A stretch of 32,059 nucleotides of DNA, taken from contig SSGT01000053.1 in assembly GCA_008017065.1 (NCBI GenBank), positions 1-32,059 of the forward strand, given 5' to 3'. Within the stretch, counting starts at the first letter, position 1. Every line of letters starts with the position of its first letter. Positions 24,185-32,059 of the stretch are shown here, in pieces. The notes beneath the pieces were generated by a model, which made no database searches, was not told the DNA's origin, and was given only the letters and a program-made list of their open reading frames with translations. A program made the translations under genes and the position numbers. The stretch is from Crocinitomicaceae bacterium (GTDB lineage Bacteria; Bacteroidota; Bacteroidia; Flavobacteriales_D; Crocinitomicaceae).

Positions 24185-25720
24185 ATGCAGATTGTAGGAA
24201 GACTCATCAAAAAAACGGCGGAGATTGGACATAAACGAAGCTCTAAAAAAGGGTTTTCTTTCGAAAATCAGTCGAGCACGTTATTCAAGCTTATCGAATT
24301 TGCTAAGAAAACAAATTTTGGTAAAAGTCACCAATTCGGTGACGTGTTAGAGCATTCTGATTTCATCGAAGAGTACCAAAAAAATGTTCCAATCATGGAA
24401 TACGAGAAGTTTTACCAAACGTGGCTTCACCGTACCATTGATGGCGTGAAAGATAATACATGGCCTGGTCATGTGAAGCATTTTGCCCTTTCTTCTGGTA
24501 CAACCGGTTCTCCGAGCAAACGTATCCCGGTTTCGCAGCAAATGATCCGTTCCTTTCAGAAAACGAGTATCAAGCAAATGGCTACCTTACTCAATCTGAA
24601 TTTACCACCCGCTTTTTTTCAAAAGTCAATCCTCACGGTGGGAGGTTCCACAAAATTGCAAAAAATAGAAAACCACATCGAAGGTGATTTGAGTGGAATT
24701 TTGAAAAAACATACAACGTGGATCGTTTCTCCATTTACACGCCCAGGGACAAAGACAACCAACCTAAAAGATTGGAATAAAAAACTCGAAATCATGGTGC
24801 AAGAAGCACCGAGTTGGGACATTGGGATTGTGGCTGGTGTGCCGAGTTGGTGTATCATGCTCATGGAACGTATCGTGGAACACTACCAACTGAAATCCAT
24901 TCACGATATCTGGCCCAACTTTCAAGTGTATGTGCATGGAGGTGTTTTCATTCAACCGTACTTAAAACGATTGGAGCGTGTAGTAGGACAACCTGTTCAT
25001 TTACTCAATACTTACTTGGCAAGCGAAGGTTACTTTGCGTATCAATTGAGTCCGGAGAAAGAAGGGATGCAATTGTTACTAAATGCAGGGATTTTTTACG
25101 AATTTGTACCATTCAATGCGGAATATTTTAACGCGGATGGTTCGCTCAAAAACAAATACAACGCACTCACATTAAAGCAAGTAGAAAAAGGTGTAGACTA
25201 TGCGCTTGTGATCACCACCAACGCCGGATTGTGGAGGTATATCTTGGGCGATTTGGTGCAATTTACCGATTTGGAAAACTGTGAAATTAAAATTACAGGT
25301 CGAATCAAACAATACTTAAGCTTAGTTGGCGAACATGTATCGCTCGACAACATGCAAGAAGCGCTCAACGCGGTGAGTGCCGAAAAAGACGTCGAAATCC
25401 AAGAATACTGTGTTTTTGCTGATCCGATCCGACAGGGACATGTGTGGACCTTGGGCGTTGACAAATCCGTTGATGCTGAAGCAATTTCTGTGTGTTTAGA
25501 TCGCCATTTGGCCGCGCTCAACGACGATTATGCATCGGTACGGAAATACAATTTAAAGCAGCCTGAATTGCAATGCATTCCCACTGAATATTTTTATGAG
25601 TTTATGGAAAAATTGGGCAAATTGGGCTCTCAAAATAAATTCCCTCGGGTGATGAATGAGCATCAAGCTACACAGTGGAAACAGTTTTTGAAAGAAAAGA
25701 AACAAGAAGTTAAAGCTTAA
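24185..25720 (+). CDS. GH3-family acyl-adenylate enzyme
   Basis: Bacterial member of the GH3 family, known in plants for joining amino acids to jasmonate or auxin via an acyl-adenylate. The 511-residue chain has the ATP/AMP-binding motif ALSSGTTGSPSKRIPVS at about residues 101-117, the GVPSWCIMLMERIVEHY and VYVHGGVFIQPYLKRLE segments, LLNTYLASEGYFAYQ with the conserved Glu, YALVITTNAGLWRYILGDLVQF, and KITGRIKQYLSLVGEHVS, all in the usual GH3 order. In Bacteroidota these proteins are common single genes, but their substrate is unknown to me, so amide synthesis on a carboxylate is the most that can be inferred. The 3' end overlaps the converging PAS/SpoIIE gene by 11 bases. Confidence 0.92.
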   Translation: MQIVGRLIKKTAEIGHKRSSKKGFSFENQSSTLFKLIEFAKKTNFGKSHQFGDVLEHSDFIEEYQKNVPIMEYEKFYQTWLHRTIDGVKDNTWPGHVKHFALSSGTTGSPSKRIPVSQQMIRSFQKTSIKQMATLLNLNLPPAFFQKSILTVGGSTKLQKIENHIEGDLSGILKKHTTWIVSPFTRPGTKTTNLKDWNKKLEIMVQEAPSWDIGIVAGVPSWCIMLMERIVEHYQLKSIHDIWPNFQVYVHGGVFIQPYLKRLERVVGQPVHLLNTYLASEGYFAYQLSPEKEGMQLLLNAGIFYEFVPFNAEYFNADGSLKNKYNALTLKQVEKGVDYALVITTNAGLWRYILGDLVQFTDLENCEIKITGRIKQYLSLVGEHVSLDNMQEALNAVSAEKDVEIQEYCVFADPIRQGHVWTLGVDKSVDAEAISVCLDRHLAALNDDYASVRKYNLKQPELQCIPTEYFYEFMEKLGKLGSQNKFPRVMNEHQATQWKQFLKEKKQEVKA

Positions 25721-28700
25721 TTCCAACAACAAGTACATCGTCTACTTGTTCTTCGCTACCTTTCCATGCTTGGAAAAAACTGCGAAGTTGGTGGTTTTGT
25801 AACGCCATTTCTTGTGTTCCCACCTGATTGAATTGCTCAATCATCCGTTTTTTGAGCATCATCTTGTCATTTGGACCACCAAATTGAGAATAGTAACCGT
25901 CGGTTGTAAGGTAAATTACATCTCCTTTTTCGTAGCAAACCTTTGTTTCTACAAAGGACTTATCCCCCATACTGTACTCTGCACCTCCGATTGCCAATTT
26001 ATTGCCTTTAAACTCCGTCAGCCCTGTTGCTGCATTGAAATAAAACAACGGTCGCTGTGCACCCGCAAAATCAAATTCATTTGTTTTTTTGCTCACGCGA
26101 CAAAATATCATGTCCATTCCATCCAACGACGAACTATCGGTCGTGGAATGAAACAAGGCGTTAACTTCTTTATCCAACTCGGTGAGAACAGCACTTGGAG
26201 AATCAATTCCATTGATGATTACAATTTGATTCAGCAATTGAAATCCAACCATCGAAATCATCGCTCCCGGTACGCCGTGACCTGTGCAATCGACTACTGC
26301 AACCAAGTAATAGTTCTCATTTTCTGCACACCACAAAAAGTCACCGCTTACCTTGTCTTTCGGTTTAAAAAAGACAAAGGAATCCGGAAAAAACACTTCT
26401 AAATCCTTGTCTTTGTGCAAGATGGATGACTGAATGTTCTTTGCGTAAATAATACTGTCGCGTGTTTGCTGGTATTCATAGGAAAGTAATTCGTTGGCTT
26501 GATTGAGCTCGTTGGTGCGAATCAACACTTTTTCTTCCAAATCACGTGTCAATGATTTCAATTTGCGTTCATTTTGCTTTTCTCGCGTTATATCAATCGC
26601 CAACACCAAGCGCGCATCCTGACCTGCAAAATCAATTTCGTTACTTTGCAAATCCACATCGATCACTGTTCCACCATGCCGTAGGTGTTTCGTATCTCCT
26701 CTGAAAAAACCAGCATGAATTACACGACTAATTGTATCATCATAAACATCCGACTCGGTGTTCGGGCGAAGATCATACAGCGACATTTGAAGAAATTCTT
26801 TCCTCGAAAAACCATAATGGCGCACTGCTGCATCGTTGACATCCAAGAATCGAGCTTCCCAATCACACACCCACATCGGCAGTGGGCTCATAAAAAACAA
26901 ATTTCGGTATCGTTTTTCCGACATTTTCAACTCGTTGCTGAAACGTTTACGCTCGGAAATATTACGGATGAAAACCGCGAAGAAAATTTCGTCATTTTGC
27001 TGAACAGGGATTACGGTCAATTCGATCGGGAACTCTGTTTTTTCTTTGTTAATCGCTTTTTGCTCAATAAGCTGATTCATAAATGTATCATCGGCACGTT
27101 GAAGGTAATTTTCCAGAATGGAAATATACTCCGCTTTCACGTATTCGGGCGCGATCATCTCAATCAAATTTTGAAACAAAACATCTTCTTTCGTCCATCC
27201 AAAAGTGGATTCAGCTTGCGGATTCCAATACAGAATTGCTCCATTTGAATCGATCCAGATGATGGCATCTAGCGAAGCATCCATAATCAACCGGGTTTTC
27301 TCCTCGCTGTTTCGTAATGATTCTTCCGACTGATGTTTTTCAGTAATGTCGTGTAAAACACCATACATGCCGACCACGCGACCTGTATCTACCACATACC
27401 TACTTTCGGTGTAAACAATCCGTTCGATGCCCGATTTCGTGAAAATTCGGTGCTTGGAAACCCGAGAATTTTCAAAATTACCAGACGAAATTTTGAACAC
27501 TTGACGTACCAATTCTACATCTTCTGGATGCACAAATTTTAAGTAACTCGGCAATCCAGGCTCAATTTCTCCAGGCTCAAACCCCAGAATTCGATACATT
27601 TCATCCGACCAAACTGCTTGATCGTTTATGAAATCAAAATCCCAATTACCAATACTCGTGATCGCCTGTGCTTGTCGCAGTCCACGCTCACTTTTTTCCA
27701 ATTTAATTTGTGCCTTTTTGCTTGCCGTAATTTCTACAACCGTGATGGTCACAAAATCTATGTTTCCATTTTCATTTTGTACAGGACTGAATGAATGAGC
27801 AAACCACCGTTGTTCTCCAGTTTCTGTTTCAATTGGCACTTCGGTTACTTTGCTTGTTCCTTCAAAGACTTGTCCGTAAAGTTTTTTGAGCAGCGGAATT
27901 CGATCGGGCTGCGCCAAATCAAAAATATGCATTCCCTTTTTCAATTCCTTATGAAGCAATTGACTCGATTCGTTGGCTGCTGTTTTATTGAAAAAGATGA
28001 TTTCTAAATTTCGATCCACGATCATGAATGATTCCATTGTGTTGTTCAGAATCATCGACAAATTCTCTTGCAATTTCTGCTTTTCAGTAATGTCTTTTGC
28101 GATTCCAAACACTCCCACAATCTTTCCATCTTGAATGTTGGGAATGTTGGTGATGCTCAATATCAAGCGCTCACCACGTGGCGACAAAATTTCGATTTCG
28201 TAGTTTTGAGGTTCTCCTTGAATCGCCTTTTTAAACGCATCCAAAATTGTATCGATCTGATTCATCGAAACAAAACGCGCAAACGTAGTCTTTCGAAGCT
28301 CATCAATTGTTGCATTTAACATGCGCAATAAAACCGAATTTGCGCTCAGAAAACGTCCATTCAGGTCAAACGAAAAAACAGCATCGGGGTTTTCGTCGAA
28401 AAGCGACTTATACGCATTTTGACTTTCCTGCAACAGTTGGTTCATTTTGCGCAGTTCAATCAATTTTGAAACTTGATCGGCCAACAATTCAAGGGAATTC
28501 AACTGCGCTTTGGTAATCGTTTTCGCACAGTGATCTATCACACACAAAGTACCCAAAACACGGCCCTTACTATCCAATAATGGAATACCAATGTAAAACT
28601 GTATGTTAAAATTTAAAGCCGCGACCGGCATTGTGTCAGAAGTAAAATACGACTTAGCATCTTCTACAATCAATCGTTTTTTTCCGTCAAAAACGTTGAC

Positions 28701-28931
28701 ACAAAAACTTTCATCTAAATTCGCTTCTGTTACCTCTGTTCCAAAATGAGATTTAAAAATCTGTCTGTTTTCAACGGCAAACGTGATCAACGAAATCGGA
28801 ACTTGACAAATTGTCGCAGCAAGTTGCGTAATGCCATCAAAATCTGATTCGGGCAATTCATTCAATAAAGCATACTCTTTGAAAGCATTGATTCTTTGCG
28901 AACCATCTTTAAGAATGTCTTCTTCACTCAT
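25710..28931 (-). CDS. GAF-PAS5-SpoIIE protein serine phosphatase
   Basis: A 1073-residue cytoplasmic sensor with no membrane helix. GAF domain at about 25-160 (LAATICQVPISLITF...FYIGIPLLDSKGRVLGTLCVID). Five PAS units follow at about 172-288, 292-408, 418-535, 542-660 and 672-790, each closing with the PAC pattern D/N-I-T/S-E-x-K (KDITEKQK, HDITEKHQ, RNISERKR, DITREKQN). A coiled coil at about 785-825 leads to a PP2C-type SpoIIE phosphatase (840-1073) with the metal-binding acids in VSGDFLW, DCTGHGVPGAMIS, LTTDGYYSQ and VDDVLVV. Such enzymes usually dephosphorylate anti-sigma-factor antagonists, but no STAS or HptB-like partner is nearby. The third PAS (HPEDVELV) is of the PAS_3 type. The ligand is unknown. 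Confidence 0.92.
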   Translation of the reverse strand: MSEEDILKDGSQRINAFKEYALLNELPESDFDGITQLAATICQVPISLITFAVENRQIFKSHFGTEVTEANLDESFCVNVFDGKKRLIVEDAKSYFTSDTMPVAALNFNIQFYIGIPLLDSKGRVLGTLCVIDHCAKTITKAQLNSLELLADQVSKLIELRKMNQLLQESQNAYKSLFDENPDAVFSFDLNGRFLSANSVLLRMLNATIDELRKTTFARFVSMNQIDTILDAFKKAIQGEPQNYEIEILSPRGERLILSITNIPNIQDGKIVGVFGIAKDITEKQKLQENLSMILNNTMESFMIVDRNLEIIFFNKTAANESSQLLHKELKKGMHIFDLAQPDRIPLLKKLYGQVFEGTSKVTEVPIETETGEQRWFAHSFSPVQNENGNIDFVTITVVEITASKKAQIKLEKSERGLRQAQAITSIGNWDFDFINDQAVWSDEMYRILGFEPGEIEPGLPSYLKFVHPEDVELVRQVFKISSGNFENSRVSKHRIFTKSGIERIVYTESRYVVDTGRVVGMYGVLHDITEKHQSEESLRNSEEKTRLIMDASLDAIIWIDSNGAILYWNPQAESTFGWTKEDVLFQNLIEMIAPEYVKAEYISILENYLQRADDTFMNQLIEQKAINKEKTEFPIELTVIPVQQNDEIFFAVFIRNISERKRFSNELKMSEKRYRNLFFMSPLPMWVCDWEARFLDVNDAAVRHYGFSRKEFLQMSLYDLRPNTESDVYDDTISRVIHAGFFRGDTKHLRHGGTVIDVDLQSNEIDFAGQDARLVLAIDITREKQNERKLKSLTRDLEEKVLIRTNELNQANELLSYEYQQTRDSIIYAKNIQSSILHKDKDLEVFFPDSFVFFKPKDKVSGDFLWCAENENYYLVAVVDCTGHGVPGAMISMVGFQLLNQIVIINGIDSPSAVLTELDKEVNALFHSTTDSSSLDGMDMIFCRVSKKTNEFDFAGAQRPLFYFNAATGLTEFKGNKLAIGGAEYSMGDKSFVETKVCYEKGDVIYLTTDGYYSQFGGPNDKMMLKKRMIEQFNQVGTQEMALQNHQLRSFFQAWKGSEEQVDDVLVVGIKL

Positions 28932-29219
28932 TTAATGTCGATTACACTTTTTCCGTTTCCTAGTAGTTTGCATTTGCGCGCAAAAACACCTCACAAACAC
29001 TCAAAATCTCACGGCAATATAGGGAATTTGATCGAACAATTTAAATATAATTTAACAAAGTGGCGAACAATTTTACTTTTTGTTGGAAACTGAAGCTCCA
29101 CGGAATCGTTCTTCACGAATGAATCAATTGAAAATCAATCCGTGAAAAAAAAACAGGACGATTCAGACAAAAAAATGAACCAATCAGACAATTTACGAAA
29201 AATTAGTTGGCGTGTGATT
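28932..29219. other. Intergenic region downstream of the DUF4173 gene
   Basis: 288 AT-rich bases between two leftward genes. It should contain the start signal of the GAF-PAS-SpoIIE gene, but no TAnnTTTG box is seen on the minus strand near 28931. A 12-base perfect palindrome (28974-28985) and a weak TTCACG/CGTGAA inverted repeat near 29112-29146 are present; neither has an evident role. Confidence 0.5.
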
Positions 29220-30707
29220 TTACTTCTCGAGCTGCTTCAACGCGCGATACAACCGCTCATCTTCCTTGTTCCAAGAGCGCCAATCGGCATTTTCCCATTC
29301 TCTGCAAAATTGCTTGACTTTTAGCTCTAAAAAACGCTCGAAGATCTTGTCCGATTCAATCACCGAAAAATACGTACTGTAATAATCATTCGATAACGGC
29401 ATCTTTTCCCATTTTTGTTTCAGTAGAGGCAAACTCGCATCCGTCAATTGAAACAAGTAATATTCCCGTTCGACAGTCGATTTAAAACGTGAATTGTAAT
29501 CAATAATCACTTTGTTCCAGTTGACCGTTGTGCTGAATACCAATGTCAAAAACAACGACCAAAAATTAAATCGAACTAAATACCAGTTGCTTTTGATTTG
29601 CAGGATTTTAACAGTGGTTGTGATCAATCCCACCAACGTAAGCGCAATGTAGATGTAAACCCCGATGCGTTTGTGTGTCAGTCCACATTCCGCGATGTAC
29701 GTGTAATTTTTGTGCACACACAGTGCCAACAATACCGTATTCATCGCTATCCAAAGTAAGGCCAAGTACTTGACGGATTTATTGTCTGCTGTGCGATTCA
29801 GATTCCCTCTAAAAAAATAAAGAATAACGAAAATCGCAATGATAATCGAAAAAATAGAGCTGTTGATTCCTTGATGAACGTATTGAGAATAATCCATCGG
29901 TGCATTCAGTTTTCCCGACCAAATAAAATTTAAGTCCAACAAAACAACCAGCAACAGCAACAAATTGAGCATTCCAAAGGTCATTTTCGCTGCACTCATT
30001 TCTTTGTGCAACTCCTTAAAAATTCCATGTTCATTCGGATTGATCTCCAACGGAAGTCCATTCAAACTTTGTTGATCTTTTCGAAACAACTTCGGAAATG
30101 GTTCTTGGTAATAAAATCCATACAGCAGTAAAAATCCGAATGCCGCAAACCCAACAAAACTCCATGAAATAAAATCAAAATTCAGATTGTCTATAAACGT
30201 ATCAAAAACGGGATTGGAAGCGCGATAAATGAAAAAGAAGATCACCAAAATCAATAACGGCATAAAATACTTCAAAAAGGAGGCAAAACTGTACGGTTCT
30301 GTATCTGCCTTCGGCTCCACCGCTGGTTCGTTTTTCTTGGGATCAAAAATACGCTCCAAACCAAAATAAGGCAAGGTGGCAAAACTCAAGGTACCTTGAA
30401 AAAAAGTAAAAATCAAACTCGATTGTGGATTCAACGTCAAATTTGCCAACAACACCAACGCTGTGATGTTTCCGAGTAACGAAAGAAAATTACCATACAA
30501 AGTTGCCGAAACTCCCGTCAGAATAACGCTTGCAGCCACAAGCAACCAATTTTTACTTTGGAGTACTTTTCGATCAAGCGCTACGATCGATGCTACTATA
30601 AAAATACTGAATATAAGCACATTAACACCGATTGATTGCTTGTAGAACAAAAAGCAATAGGCAATTAACGCCAGTAATAGAAGGATTCTTTTCATTTTGA
30701 TTTGCAT
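29220..30707 (-). CDS. DUF4173-like polytopic membrane protein
   Basis: A 495-residue integral membrane protein with about eleven or twelve hydrophobic helices. Helices 1-4 fill the first 120 residues, then comes a short acidic cytoplasmic linker (PKKNEPAVEPKADTEP), more helices, and a soluble C-terminal region of about 90 residues that is rich in Trp, Glu and Lys. The segment ECGLTHKRIGVYIYIALTLVGL matches the GLTxKRIGVY core I associate with DUF4173, and VNWNKVIIDYN is another usual feature. The function is unknown. The start may be the ATG at 30707 or the one four codons later. It lies 65 bases after the transglutaminase-like gene and could belong to the same transcript. Confidence 0.75.
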   Translation of the reverse strand: MQIKMKRILLLLALIAYCFLFYKQSIGVNVLIFSIFIVASIVALDRKVLQSKNWLLVAASVILTGVSATLYGNFLSLLGNITALVLLANLTLNPQSSLIFTFFQGTLSFATLPYFGLERIFDPKKNEPAVEPKADTEPYSFASFLKYFMPLLILVIFFFIYRASNPVFDTFIDNLNFDFISWSFVGFAAFGFLLLYGFYYQEPFPKLFRKDQQSLNGLPLEINPNEHGIFKELHKEMSAAKMTFGMLNLLLLLVVLLDLNFIWSGKLNAPMDYSQYVHQGINSSIFSIIIAIFVILYFFRGNLNRTADNKSVKYLALLWIAMNTVLLALCVHKNYTYIAECGLTHKRIGVYIYIALTLVGLITTTVKILQIKSNWYLVRFNFWSLFLTLVFSTTVNWNKVIIDYNSRFKSTVEREYYLFQLTDASLPLLKQKWEKMPLSNDYYSTYFSVIESDKIFERFLELKVKQFCREWENADWRSWNKEDERLYRALKQLEK

Positions 30708-30772
30708 TAACAGTGAATATTCGAATTAACTCATACACACACTATTTCGTATGTGAAATATCACAATAAATA

Positions 30773-31339
30773 TTAAAAATCCATCCATTGGAGCACACAT
30801 TTTTCGCGAATCGCCCAAATCTGGTCTATCGTAAGATCAATTTGTTGTCGCTTGAGCCATCCTCCGATGTAATGTTTATGAATCATTGGCTTCCAATCGT
30901 GCATTTGATTGGGGTCGCAACGCTGCTCGCGAACGATTCGATGCTCGAAGTCCACGATCGACCAATCGGAACGTGAAAAATCATAACGCTGTTGTCCACA
31001 TCTCAGGAACGCATGATTTTCAGGCACTCCAATGATTCCATGTTCAATAAATACCGTTTTCAATTGTGGATGGGTGACCTCATCAATTAGGTAAATTCCA
31101 ACCATCAATTCAATGTCTTCTCGACCGTTTTCGAGCGCCAATGTTGCCAACAAGGCATGTTTGGTCGAACACGTTCCTTTTCCTTCAGAAAGCACACTCA
31201 AAAAATCAATGGGATTGTCAATTCGCGCAAACGGAAGCGACTGCACATGAAGGCATGCGTTCGAAAAATCATTGATTCCGCGAGCCAAAAAAGCCTTGCT
31301 TACAGGGCCAAAATCGATGATATTGAAAGTTGGAATCAT
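30773..31339 (-). CDS. Transglutaminase-like cysteine protein
   Basis: A 188-residue protein without signal peptide. It carries a plausible transglutaminase-type triad: Cys 57 in EGKGTCSTKHALLATLA, His 109 in PENHAFLRC, and Asp 120 in QRYDFSRSD. The G-x-C-x-x-K/x-H/A-x-L-L helix and the later H and D strands are in the right order and spacing for that fold. Whether it cuts or joins amide bonds, or is a small papain-like hydrolase, cannot be told. Its start overlaps the stop of the LEA14-like lipoprotein gene by four bases (ATGA), so translation of the two is coupled. The proteins would be in different compartments unless this one is exported by another route. Confidence 0.6.
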   Translation of the reverse strand: MIPTFNIIDFGPVSKAFLARGINDFSNACLHVQSLPFARIDNPIDFLSVLSEGKGTCSTKHALLATLALENGREDIELMVGIYLIDEVTHPQLKTVFIEHGIIGVPENHAFLRCGQQRYDFSRSDWSIVDFEHRIVREQRCDPNQMHDWKPMIHKHYIGGWLKRQQIDLTIDQIWAIREKCVLQWMDF

Positions 31340-31800
31340 GATTTCTTCTTGAAAAAATTCAATTGATCCCCCGAAATCATTTGAATCCGATCAATGTCCA
31401 TTTTCTTGGAAATTCCATAAACCGAACCTTTCACTTTGCCTTTGATACGCAATGGAATTTCTTTTTTCCCCATCAATTTCATCAACTCAAAGAATACACC
31501 ATCAGCAAGTTTCAAGCGCAAGCTCGTCTTGTAAACGCCTTCTGCTTTCTTCTTAAAAACCACTTTTTCATCCAAAAAAACCGTTCCCAGTTTTGATTCT
31601 GAAACAAACAAATCGACATTACATGGCTTGACTTTAATCTTGAACTTGTTGGGATTGTTGACTTTGAATGCCAAATTCAATAAAATTTCTTTATCGTCCA
31701 TTTTTGGCATTTTAAAGTCCTCCACGCCTTTGAATTGAATTTCTTCAAATTCGCACGAAGCAAGTAAAAAGACCATGCATATTAAATATACAAACCGCAT
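31336..31800 (-). CDS. LEA14-like (WHy-type) lipoprotein
   Basis: A 154-residue protein with signal MRFVYLICMVFLLASC, where Cys 16 is the lipidated residue. The mature part has the LEA type 2 pattern: ILLNLAFKVNNPNKFKIKV (the N-N-P-N signature), CNVDLFVSESKLGTVFLDE, LRLKLADGVFFELMKLM and PLRIKGKVKGSVYG. LEA14 domains are FN3-like sandwiches linked in plants to drying stress; in bacterial lipoproteins the role is unknown. It lies 34 bases behind the M20 peptidase stop and overlaps the next gene by four bases, so all three are probably one transcript. The large lipoprotein at 19.1-20.7 kb shows a weak likeness to the same fold. Confidence 0.8.
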   Translation of the reverse strand: MRFVYLICMVFLLASCEFEEIQFKGVEDFKMPKMDDKEILLNLAFKVNNPNKFKIKVKPCNVDLFVSESKLGTVFLDEKVVFKKKAEGVYKTSLRLKLADGVFFELMKLMGKKEIPLRIKGKVKGSVYGISKKMDIDRIQMISGDQLNFFKKKS

Positions 31801-31834
31801 TTCAACAATTTTTAAAGATGATTATCAGCAACGT

Positions 31835-32059
31835 TTATTTTGAAAGATCCGCAAAATGTTCGAAGAAATATGGAATCGTTTCAATTCCTTTGTAGAAATT
31901 GAACAATCCATAATGTTCATTGGGCGAATGAATCGCATCACTGTCTAATCCAAAGCCCATCATGACGGTCTTTAAACCAAGTTCTTTTTCAAACAACGCA
32001 ACGATTGGAATACTTCCTCCACTTCTTACAGGAATTGGTTTTTTGCCAAATGTTGTTTC
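31835..32059 (-). CDS. M20-family dipeptidase, C-terminal end only
   Basis: The last 74 codons of a zinc peptidase of the M20 (ArgE/DapE/carnosinase-like) family. The visible part reads KKPIPVRSGGSIPIVALFEK, a strand-turn of the dimerisation/catalytic region, then GFGLDSDAIHSPNEHYGLFN, in which the His is the expected zinc ligand and the N-E-x-Y/F follows as in the family. It ends FEHFADLSK. The 5' part lies beyond the right edge. These enzymes split dipeptides or acyl-amino acids in the cytoplasm. It leads the group of leftward genes that ends with the DUF4173 gene. Confidence 0.9.
   Translation of the reverse strand, partial: ETTFGKKPIPVRSGGSIPIVALFEKELGLKTVMMGFGLDSDAIHSPNEHYGLFNFYKGIETIPYFFEHFADLSK

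Noticed and set aside
28974-28985. Perfect 12-base palindrome TTTGCGCGCAAA upstream of the GAF-PAS-SpoIIE gene, as an operator.
   Set aside because: Several 12-base palindromes are expected by chance in 32 kb, and no second copy or nearby regulator gene supports it.
29112-29150. Inverted repeat TTCACG...CGTGAA next to a run of A as a terminator.
   Set aside because: The A-run follows on the plus strand, so RNA from either strand lacks the U-run after the hairpin; the stem is only six pairs with a long loop.
1-32059. tRNA, rRNA, CRISPR, prophage, restriction-modification or toxin-antitoxin loci.
   Set aside because: Looked for in all gaps and by gene content; none has the required repeats, cloverleaf or domain motifs.

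Overview
The window looks like chromosomal DNA of a Bacteroidota bacterium, most likely order Flavobacteriales; a Crocinitomicaceae/Fluviicola-like host is possible but cannot be fixed from this sequence. The signs are a secreted protein with a type IX secretion (T9SS) C-terminal sorting domain, families typical of the phylum (DUF1343/NamZ, DUF5723, DUF6089, DUF4173, bacterial GH3, stand-alone PASTA protein beside ddl), and promoters that fit the TTG / TAnnTTTG pattern instead of -35/-10 boxes. Thirty protein genes are called, two of them cut by the window edges. No rRNA, tRNA, insertion sequence, prophage or CRISPR array was seen.

Layout. 1-1.6 kb: dTDP-glucose 4,6-dehydratase (partial) and D-Ala-D-Ala ligase, leftward. 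1.9-6.5 kb: rightward run of a membrane-anchored PASTA protein, a T9SS-secreted protein, RibF and a small exported LRR protein. 6.5-9.5 kb: a LolE-type permease and a NamZ-like lipoprotein whose 5' ends overlap head to head. 9.5-11.1 kb: purK-purE. 11.3-13.1 kb: an exported protein of unknown role, a candidate small RNA with its own promoter and terminator, and pdxJ. 13.2-14.7 kb: CBS-ACT protein plus NAD kinase. 14.7-17.7 kb: a more accessory-looking stretch with a DUF6304-like gene, an exported 5-hydroxyisourate hydrolase, an HPP membrane protein and a protein with two OmpA-like domains. 17.7-21.7 kb: a surface module of lipoprotein plus DUF5723 barrel, and a DUF6089 barrel. 21.7-24 kb: riboflavin synthase, thiamine pyrophosphokinase and a tandem UspA protein. 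24.2-28.9 kb: a GH3 enzyme converging on a large GAF-PAS5-SpoIIE phosphatase. 29.2-32 kb: DUF4173 membrane protein, a transglutaminase-like protein, a LEA14-like lipoprotein and the end of an M20 peptidase, all leftward.

How it fits together. Much of the window is housekeeping cofactor and purine metabolism (PurE/PurK, PdxJ, NadK, RibF, riboflavin synthase, thiamine pyrophosphokinase) mixed with envelope biology (Ddl, PASTA, NamZ, LolE-type permease, OmpA-like, barrels and lipoproteins). I did not find a clear new defence or mobile system. The best leads are an Ig/PKD-like module inserted in the periplasmic loop of the LolE-type permease, a compact candidate small RNA between 12.17 and 12.30 kb, the coupled lipoprotein/DUF5723 pair, and the overlapping transglutaminase-like/LEA14-like lipoprotein pair.
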